Below, piece by piece: positions 1-5,468 of a DNA stretch of 6,121 bases. Position 1 is the stretch's first letter. Every line of letters starts with the position of its first letter. The DNA is taken from contig JACRGM010000053.1 of assembly GCA_016212345.1 (NCBI GenBank), positions 1 to 6,121 on the forward strand. The letters run 5' to 3'. Made by a program: the position numbers and the translations under genes. The stretch comes from Nitrospinota bacterium. GTDB taxonomy: Bacteria > Nitrospinota > Nitrospinia > SZUA-224. The notes beneath the pieces were generated by a model, which did no database searches, was not told the origin of the DNA, and saw only the letters and a program-made list of their open reading frames with translations.

Positions 1-1
1 G

Positions 2-670
2 ATACTACTCTTTGACAGTGGCTCTGGTACGCTGGGGAGATTGATTCAGATAGGGATCAGCTATAGAGATATTGATTATATATTTTACAGCCATATCCAT
101 CCTGATCATGTTGCAGATCTAGTACCTTTCCTCTTTGCCTGCAAATATGGGGATGCTATCAGGGAGAAGGATCTTCAGATTGTTGCAGGAAAGGGATTTA
201 ATGACTTTTTTGGAAGACTTAAATATGTATATGGGGAATGGATAGAACCCTCTTCTTATCACCTTACCTTGAAGGAGATCACTGATGAAAGGATCTCCTA
301 TGAAGGCTTTAGTATAATTGGTAAACCAATGGCACATATCCAAGAGAGTATAGGATATAGAATAGAGTCAGAGGAGGGGAGATCTATAGTCTTTTCTGGC
401 GATACAGATTACTGCAAAAATATAGTAGATATGGCAGAAGATACAGATCTCTTGGTATTAGAATGTTCTTTTCCTGATGAGATGAAGGTTAAAGGGCATC
501 TGATACCCTCCCTGGCAGGGAAGATAGCCACTGAATCTCATTGTAAAAAATTGATTCTTACCCATCTTTATCCACCCTGTGATAGTATTGATATATTAGG
601 TCAGTGTAAAAGGATATTCGATGGAGAGGTTATAATAGCAGAGGATCTTATGAAAATCGTGGTCTCTTGA
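2..670 (+). CDS. MBL-fold metallo-hydrolase, RNase Z-like (5' partial)
   Basis: The reading frame is open from base 2, so the gene begins upstream of the window; the TTG at 41 is internal, because the residues before it (FDSGSGTLGRL) form the usual strand-plus-glycine turn of this fold. 222 residues are visible. The full metal-ligand set of an RNase Z-like metallo-beta-lactamase is present: SHIHPDH (His codons at 92, 98 and 107, Asp at 104), a His in MAHIQESIGYRI (335), Asp in SGDTDYC (401) and His in LTHLYP (563). This predicts a soluble dinuclear zinc hydrolase. I see no flexible exosite arm of true tRNA-processing RNase Z, so the substrate (a phosphodiester or other small ester) is unknown. 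It ends 27 bp before the c-di-GMP signalling gene and is probably co-transcribed with it. Fold assignment is firm; function is not. Confidence 0.9.
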   Translation: MLLFDSGSGTLGRLIQIGISYRDIDYIFYSHIHPDHVADLVPFLFACKYGDAIREKDLQIVAGKGFNDFFGRLKYVYGEWIEPSSYHLTLKEITDERISYEGFSIIGKPMAHIQESIGYRIESEEGRSIVFSGDTDYCKNIVDMAEDTDLLVLECSFPDEMKVKGHLIPSLAGKIATESHCKKLILTHLYPPCDSIDILGQCKRIFDGEVIIAEDLMKIVVS

Positions 671-688
671 ATAGACTATAGACTATAG
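671..688. repeat. 7-bp tandem repeat (ATAGACT, about 2.6 copies)
   Basis: Two perfect copies of ATAGACT (671-677, 678-684) plus a partial third (ATAG, 685-688) fill most of the 27-bp gap between the MBL gene and the signalling gene and run directly into the Shine-Dalgarno. Copy-number change would alter the gap but no protein. No promoter motif with sensible spacing is visible in it. Confidence 0.6.
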
Positions 689-691
689 GAG
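687..691 (+). promoter_or_regulatory. Shine-Dalgarno of the signalling gene
   Basis: AGGAG lies six bases before the GTG at 698. This decides the start: the overlapping ATG at 696 is in another frame and is followed at once by TGA, so the rare GTG start is used. Confidence 0.8.
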
Positions 692-697
692 TTTAAT

Positions 698-3667
698 GTG
701 AAGAAGGAATTTAGGGTAATTGTCGTTGATGATGAGGTTGAAGAAAGGAATCTGATCAAGGGTTTTTTGGAGCATGATGGATACCACATTGATTTAGCTA
801 GTGATGGCTATCAGGCAATAGAGTTAATTAAGAAAAATGATTATGATATTGTCATTGCCAATTACAAAATGCCAGATATTGATGGGATTGAGATCATCAG
901 AAAGGCAAGAGAGATCAGAACCTATATAGCCTCCCTTCTTATAACCGGCTTGGGAACACAAGGAACACAACAGGGAACACAGGGAACACAGGAGATTGTG
1001 CAGGATGCCTTCAAGGAGGGTGATATCAACAATTATCTCTTCAAGCCATTCGAGAATACGGAATTGCGAAGATTAGTCAAATTATCTATACATGAACAGC
1101 AAATCAAAAAAAGGGAAGATAATCTCTGGCAGGAGCTGATGCTAAAGGTCAAGGAGGCAACATCTGAATGTGAAAACAAAAAAAGATTATTAGAAAAGGA
1201 CCAGGAGAGGATCAGAAAGCTTAATATTCAGCTTAAAAAATTGGCTATTACCGATGGTTTAACAGGTCTTTATAATTATCGCTATTTCCATAAACGTCTG
1301 TCCGAAGAACTTTCACGTGCTGTGAGGTTTAATCTCTCCTTGTCTTACATCATGATTGATATTGATTATTTTAAGAATATCAACGATATGTATGGTCATC
1401 AGGTAGGGGATGAGATATTACAGGGACTAAGCATCATCTTAAAGGATTCTATTAGAGATATTGATATCGCAGCCAGATATGGTGGAGAGGAGTTCGCCCT
1501 CATACTCCCCCAGATAGATAAAGAGGGTGCAGGTATTATGGCCGAAAGGCTGAGGGAAAAGATCGAATCCTATTTCTTCTCTAATTGCAGTAAACCGATA
1601 AATATAACAGTAAGTATTGGTGTAGCTACATACCCTGGGGATGGGATAAAAGATGGAAACGATTTACTGAAAAGGGCAGATGATGCCCTTTATAAGGCAA
1701 AACATATGGGAAGAAACAGGGTAATAATTCATTCTGCAAAAGGAGATAAATATAGATTGACCTTTGATAAGGAGAAGGAGGAATATCTTGAGGAATATCT
1801 TCTTGAAGAGAGATTGAATGAGCTTAGAATAATAGATTCTGCTATCATAGGGATACATCGAAACGCCATACTTAACGACCCTTGTGAAGAAAATCTTAAA
1901 CTGGTAATACATTCTATCTCTCAAATGACCTTTAATCCAGTAGCAGGTTATCTATATGATGAAGTTAATGATCTGTTAAGAGGGGGGGTAGGAGGTGGCA
2001 TAACTGAGAAGATAAAAAGATCTGAGATATCTTTAAGTTCATTAGAGAGAGAAGGCCTCTTTTTAAAGATGATTAGGGGAAGATATATCTCAGGGATCAT
2101 AGATATCAGAGTAGTGGAATCCCCAGAGGATCTCTTTGAGGGTGAAAGGAAGATATTAAAGGAGATAGGGATGGAGAATACCCCTTTTGCCATTCTCCCT
2201 TTTACAGGGGAAGAGGAAGAGAGGGGCAAAGGGATCATCATGGCTGCCAAGAAGGTAATGACTATAAATGATATAAATGCCTTAAGAAACTTAATAGCAC
2301 AAGTAAACCTTACCATCGAAAATCTAAATCTACGGGCTAAGAATCGAGGATTTAGTATTGAACTTCAAGAAAAAAACAGAAAAAAGACCTCTGAGAAAAA
2401 AGGGGAAAGATTTACACTTATTAAGGAGGTTGGTGTTAAATTAAATTCAGCCTTTAAATTTAGTGAATTAGATAAGGTGATCTCTGATATCATGAATAAG
2501 ATTATTAAAATACTTGATGCCAATCAGATATCTATTTATTCATATGAGGAGGAAAAGGGGTTGTTAGAGCTTCGTACAACCAGTCAGGATCTAGGTAGAT
2601 ATCTAAGATCAAGGGAGAATATAGATTATAAAGATACCCCCATTATGAAATATGTTATTGATAGGACATTAAAAGAAGAGATCAAAAAACCGATTTTAAT
2701 TGAGGATGTAAAGAAGGTAAGAGGGATAAAACAAAGGATGAGAACTAATAGTAAGGGTTATATGGGGGTACCATTAATAGTATGTAATACATTTGTGGGG
2801 ATATTGAATATAACTGATAAGATCAAAGAGATAGATTTTACTGAAGAAGATATAAGATTGGCATCAATATTAGGCAGACTCTTTGCAGTAAGTATATATA
2901 ACGCCCAACTATATAGAAGGCTTGAACGACAGGCACTAGAGACCATCTTTATCCTAATAAAGACGATTGAGGCAAAGGATCAGTATACCAAAGGGCATTC
3001 AGAGAGGGTGAGTATATATTCTGTCTATATTGCCGAGGCTATGGGGTTAAGCCATAAGGAAATAGAAAAGGTTAGGACAGTAGCCATCCTTCATGATATA
3101 GGGAAGATCGGCATTTCTGAGAATACCCTGCACAAAACAGGAAGATTGACAAAGGAGGAGTATGATGAGGTCAAAAGATATCCAATAGATGGGGTAAAGA
3201 TGATTGGTAATTGGCTTAAAGATATCCATACCTCTGTCCGCAGTCACCATGAAAGAGAGGATGGTAAGGGGTATCCTGATGGAAGGTCGGGCAATGAGAT
3301 TCATCAAATTGCCAAGATAGTGAATATTGCTGACTCCTTTGATGCTATGATGTGTAAAAGACCATATAGGGATAAACTTCCTATGTGTGAAATATTATTC
3401 GAGATGATAAGATGTTCTGGCAGGCAGTTTGACTCTAAAATCATAGAGGTCTTTATAAGGAGACTGACAAAGGAATCCATCGAGATTAGTGAAGATGGGA
3501 TGGTCTTGTCCACTATTAATTTGGGTAATCATAAGAAAAGGGATTTGATAAGGATGATAAGAGAAAGATCGGACAATGAATTAAATCAGGATAATAGGTA
3601 TACGATTGATAGAAATATAGCAGGGCATTATATAAGGATATTAGAGGGTAAAGGAGATGTTTGCTAA
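698..3667 (+). CDS. REC-GGDEF-GAF-GAF-HD-GYP cyclic-di-GMP signalling protein
   Basis: A 989-residue soluble protein predicted to make, and perhaps degrade, the second messenger c-di-GMP. Order of domains: receiver (about 5-125; acidic pair D11-D12, Thr83 and Lys116 kept, but Asn55 replaces the phospho-accepting Asp in IANYKMP); a charged coiled coil (about 128-180); GGDEF diguanylate cyclase (182-345) with DIDYFKNINDMYGH, GGEEF at 262-266 and an RxxD product-inhibition site at 253-256; a divergent GAF-like region (about 380-546); a clearer GAF domain (about 572-730); and HD-GYP phosphodiesterase (about 748-915) with E758, H767, H799-D800, HHE at 850-852, GYP at 858-860 and D879. Tyr828 stands where the HPxxG His ligand is expected. 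The last 75 residues match nothing I know. The receiver holds a GTQ-repeat insertion (86-98). GTG start with a good ribosome site; the stop overlaps the next gene. No transmembrane segment is seen. Domain calls are secure; the net enzymatic direction is inference. Confidence 0.95.
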   Translation: MKKEFRVIVVDDEVEERNLIKGFLEHDGYHIDLASDGYQAIELIKKNDYDIVIANYKMPDIDGIEIIRKAREIRTYIASLLITGLGTQGTQQGTQGTQEIVQDAFKEGDINNYLFKPFENTELRRLVKLSIHEQQIKKREDNLWQELMLKVKEATSECENKKRLLEKDQERIRKLNIQLKKLAITDGLTGLYNYRYFHKRLSEELSRAVRFNLSLSYIMIDIDYFKNINDMYGHQVGDEILQGLSIILKDSIRDIDIAARYGGEEFALILPQIDKEGAGIMAERLREKIESYFFSNCSKPINITVSIGVATYPGDGIKDGNDLLKRADDALYKAKHMGRNRVIIHSAKGDKYRLTFDKEKEEYLEEYLLEERLNELRIIDSAIIGIHRNAILNDPCEENLKLVIHSISQMTFNPVAGYLYDEVNDLLRGGVGGGITEKIKRSEISLSSLEREGLFLKMIRGRYISGIIDIRVVESPEDLFEGERKILKEIGMENTPFAILPFTGEEEERGKGIIMAAKKVMTINDINALRNLIAQVNLTIENLNLRAKNRGFSIELQEKNRKKTSEKKGERFTLIKEVGVKLNSAFKFSELDKVISDIMNKIIKILDANQISIYSYEEEKGLLELRTTSQDLGRYLRSRENIDYKDTPIMKYVIDRTLKEEIKKPILIEDVKKVRGIKQRMRTNSKGYMGVPLIVCNTFVGILNITDKIKEIDFTEEDIRLASILGRLFAVSIYNAQLYRRLERQALETIFILIKTIEAKDQYTKGHSERVSIYSVYIAEAMGLSHKEIEKVRTVAILHDIGKIGISENTLHKTGRLTKEEYDEVKRYPIDGVKMIGNWLKDIHTSVRSHHEREDGKGYPDGRSGNEIHQIAKIVNIADSFDAMMCKRPYRDKLPMCEILFEMIRCSGRQFDSKIIEVFIRRLTKESIEISEDGMVLSTINLGNHKKRDLIRMIRERSDNELNQDNRYTIDRNIAGHYIRILEGKGDVC
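953..991 (+). repeat. 9-bp coding tandem repeat (GGAACACAR) in the receiver domain
   Basis: Four copies of GGAACACAR lie at 953-961, 962-970, 974-982 and 983-991, with one extra CAG (971-973) in the middle. They encode GTQGTQQGTQGTQ, residues 86-98. The unit is a multiple of three, so gain or loss of copies keeps the frame. The insertion sits just after the conserved Thr83 (LLITG), in the loop between strand 4 and helix 4, where ordinary receivers have only a few residues before an EIVQDAFKEG-like helix. Confidence 0.85.
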
Positions 3668-4685
3668 GGGGATGAAAAGGGTCTTTACTTTTATTATATC
3701 TAATCTTTTACTAATCTCGATAATCCCTTCCTTATATGCCATGTCAGATACTGCAGGAATGGGTCCAATAACATATAAAAACAGTTTTCCCCTCTATCTA
3801 CTCTTTTTCTCCTTTACACCTGACAGGGCACAGACATTAACCAGAGGTAGTTCTAAATTTAGGCTAGATACCGGTATCCAGAACTTTATCGTTGATGACG
3901 AGTTTGATGACTACGATGCAGTGGTAGATATGGAGGTAATCAGGACATCTTTGAATCTTAATTATGGGGTAAGGGATGATCTTGAGATGGGGATAGAGAT
4001 ACCTTTCTATATCCTCTATAAAGGATTTTTGGACAGCTTTATTCTTGATTTTGAAAACTCGATACATGCTTACACCCCCATGTCACGCCAAAATAATGGT
4101 GTAAATAATTTTACCTATCTTCTAAGACATGGTAATGAGACCTTAATCTCAATGGATTCACCTTATGGTGGTATAGGTGATATTGCACTGACTTTAAAGA
4201 TAAGACATCTCTATAATAGTAAGATAAAGTATATGCCATCCATATCGACTAGATATGCAATCAAGGTTCCCACAGGGGATAATGATAGATTTCTTGGGAG
4301 TGGGGAGGTTGATTTAGGAATAGGTGTAATACTTGAAAAGTCATTTGGAATCTTATCTAATTATATAAATTTAAACGGGATATTTTCTGTTGGGGACCCT
4401 GATCTTTTCAAGGATATGGAGATGGATCCAATCTTCTCCTATACTATAGGAACAGAGTTCCCTTTAACCGAGAGATCTTCATTATTACTTCAGCTTATTG
4501 GGAATACCTCCCCTTTTCCAGAAACTGGGCTTACATCCCTTGACAACCAGGTAATGGACTTTTTGCTCGGTTTTAATTATCTGATAGGCAAGGATAAAGT
4601 CTTTCAATTTGGACTTACAGAGAATATATTGGATGACTCTTCACCTGATTTCAGTATCCATGTAGGAATAAGTATGATATTTTAG
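3657..4685 (+). CDS. DUF3187-like outer-membrane beta-barrel protein
   Basis: A 342-residue exported protein. The N-terminus has a signal peptide: basic MKR (residues 6-8), a hydrophobic stretch (about 9-23) and a likely cleavage after SLYA (residue 28). The mature part begins with GPITYKNSFPLYLLFFSFTP, which resembles the start of DUF3187 proteins of Deltaproteobacteria and relatives, and continues with alternating polar/hydrophobic strands, a YGVRDDLEMGIEIPF segment typical of barrel hairpins, and a C-terminal Phe (SMIF), the usual barrel-assembly signal. Function is unknown; a structural or transport role in the outer membrane is inferred. The ATG at 3657 overlaps the upstream stop by 11 bp and has AGAGGG (3643-3648) at eight bases. 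The in-frame ATG at 3672 would give a more typical signal peptide (MKRVFTF) and remains a real alternative. Confidence 0.85.
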   Translation: MFAKGMKRVFTFIISNLLLISIIPSLYAMSDTAGMGPITYKNSFPLYLLFFSFTPDRAQTLTRGSSKFRLDTGIQNFIVDDEFDDYDAVVDMEVIRTSLNLNYGVRDDLEMGIEIPFYILYKGFLDSFILDFENSIHAYTPMSRQNNGVNNFTYLLRHGNETLISMDSPYGGIGDIALTLKIRHLYNSKIKYMPSISTRYAIKVPTGDNDRFLGSGEVDLGIGVILEKSFGILSNYINLNGIFSVGDPDLFKDMEMDPIFSYTIGTEFPLTERSSLLLQLIGNTSPFPETGLTSLDNQVMDFLLGFNYLIGKDKVFQFGLTENILDDSSPDFSIHVGISMIF

Positions 4686-4703
4686 ATGAAAGGCTATTTT
4701 TCA

Positions 4704-4709
4704 GAGGGG
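4704..4709 (+). promoter_or_regulatory. Ribosome site favouring the TlpA-like start at 4713
   Basis: GAGGGG ends three bases before the ATG at 4713, slightly close but usable. The alternative ATG at 4686, which abuts the upstream stop, has only AGGA about 18 bases away, which is too far. This is why the later start is preferred. Confidence 0.5.
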
Positions 4710-4712
4710 AAA

Positions 4713-5300
4713 ATGTCTGAAACAAACGGCATAAGAAAAGAGAGGAGCATAACCACATTTATCCCTTTTATATTACTTATAACGGTTATGTTACTCATTG
4801 TATTTGTCTTTCATGTAAAAAAAGAGGGGGGAGACTATGTCAATAAAAAGATTAACCATCGTGTATCTCCCACTATTAGTCATATAGCACCAGATTTTAC
4901 CCTCCCAGATATTAAGGAGAATAATGTTACCCTGTCTGAGTTGAGGGGAAAGGTCGTGTTCCTCAACTTCTGGGCCACATGGTGTGTTGTTTGTAGGGAA
5001 GATCTACCTTCCATGGAAAGGCTCTACCAAAGGTTTAAAGATGACGACTTTGAGATGCTAACGATCAATATTGATAAATCTGGAAGATCAGGAGTTGAAT
5101 CGTATATGAAAGAGCTGGGGTTGACCTTTCCTGTTCTCATAGATTCAGGGGGTAAGGTCTCCAGAATGTATCAAATCACAGGTGTCCCTGAAACCTTTAT
5201 TATAGGGAAGAATGGTGAGATTGTTTATAAGGCCATAGGTCCTGTAGAATGGACAAAAGAAGCATGGTTAAATGCATTTAGTAATCTTATTAATAAATAA
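4713..5300 (+). CDS. Membrane-anchored TlpA/ResA-type thiol-disulfide oxidoreductase
   Basis: 195 residues from the chosen start (204 if the ATG at 4686 is used). A short basic N-terminus is followed by one hydrophobic anchor (about 13-35) and then, on the outer face of the inner membrane, a TlpA/AhpC-TSA thioredoxin domain: APDFTLPDI at 59-67, NFWATWCVVC with the redox pair C91 and C94, and the cis-Pro loop GVPETFII with P159. Family members reduce or oxidise disulfides in exported proteins, often for cytochrome c maturation; no cytochrome gene is visible here, so the substrate is open. The active site is CVVC rather than the commoner CxPC, which may shift its redox potential. It directly follows the DUF3187 gene and is very likely co-transcribed with it. 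Family call is secure; pathway is not. Confidence 0.9.
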   Translation: MSETNGIRKERSITTFIPFILLITVMLLIVFVFHVKKEGGDYVNKKINHRVSPTISHIAPDFTLPDIKENNVTLSELRGKVVFLNFWATWCVVCREDLPSMERLYQRFKDDDFEMLTINIDKSGRSGVESYMKELGLTFPVLIDSGGKVSRMYQITGVPETFIIGKNGEIVYKAIGPVEWTKEAWLNAFSNLINK

Positions 5301-5315
5301 TTCAATAATTCAATA

Positions 5316-5440
5316 TATAGATTTTCAGATAATAAATTACACAAGGCTAGAGGGAGAAATCCGAGTAAGGCGTACTGAGCGGTACGCCGTCGAGGATTTC
5401 GACTGATAACGCCGTGTAATTTGTTATATGGAAATCTATA
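5316..5440. repeat. 125-bp nested palindrome, probable REP/MITE-like intergenic element
   Basis: The left arm 5316-5342 and right arm 5414-5440 are inverted copies matching at 24 of 27 positions. Inside are further paired segments: GGC 5345-5347 with GCC 5411-5413; GAAATCC 5356-5362 with GGATTTC 5394-5400; and a perfect 7-bp hairpin GGCGTAC 5369-5375 with GTACGCC 5382-5388 around the loop TGAGCG. A rival hairpin GTCGA/TCGAC can form at 5389-5403. The interior (5343-5413) is about 55% G+C by hand count, well above the AT-rich arms and flanks. The element has no coding frame of note. Its ends read TATAGATTT and AAATCTATA, so a TA target duplication of the IS630/mariner kind is possible. It fills the gap between the TlpA-like gene and pgeF. 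Origin and function are inferred; the base pairing is directly seen. Confidence 0.75.
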
Positions 5441-5458
5441 AAAGTGGATTGAAATTTT

Positions 5459-5464
5459 AAAGGG
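5459..5464 (+). promoter_or_regulatory. Shine-Dalgarno of pgeF
   Basis: AAAGGG ends four bases before the ATG at 5469. It supports this start even though the first 15 or so residues of the protein are not conserved-looking. No other ATG, GTG or TTG lies in frame before the conserved IVIPEFGKDGG segment. Confidence 0.55.
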
Positions 5465-5468
5465 TGAT

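Noticed and set aside
41..670. The TTG at 41 as the true start of the MBL gene
   Set aside because: The upstream codons in the same frame encode FDSGSGTLGR, a conserved part of the fold, and there is no stop between base 2 and 41, so the gene simply runs in from outside.
1948..2316. A 122-residue open frame on the minus strand, and several shorter minus-strand frames inside the large gene
   Set aside because: They lie wholly inside well-supported + strand domains, have no ribosome sites or recognisable motifs, and have the composition expected of antisense shadows.
4686..4688. The ATG at 4686 as the start of the TlpA-like gene
   Set aside because: It abuts the upstream stop, which is possible for a coupled gene, but it lacks a well-placed ribosome site, while the ATG at 4713 has one. 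It stays an alternative rather than the main call.
5316..5440. The palindrome as a rho-independent terminator of the upstream operon
   Set aside because: No run of T follows the right arm or the inner hairpin on either strand. The outer arms are AT-rich and far apart, unlike a compact GC stem with a T tail.
5316..5440. The palindrome as a tRNA or a CRISPR repeat
   Set aside because: It folds as one long stem with nested hairpins rather than a cloverleaf, has no CCA end or anticodon arm, and there are no regularly spaced repeats.
5301..5468. A sigma-70 promoter for pgeF in the intergenic gap
   Set aside because: AT-rich -10-like stretches exist, but I found none paired with a -35-like hexamer at 16-18 bp, and in such AT-rich DNA isolated matches mean little.
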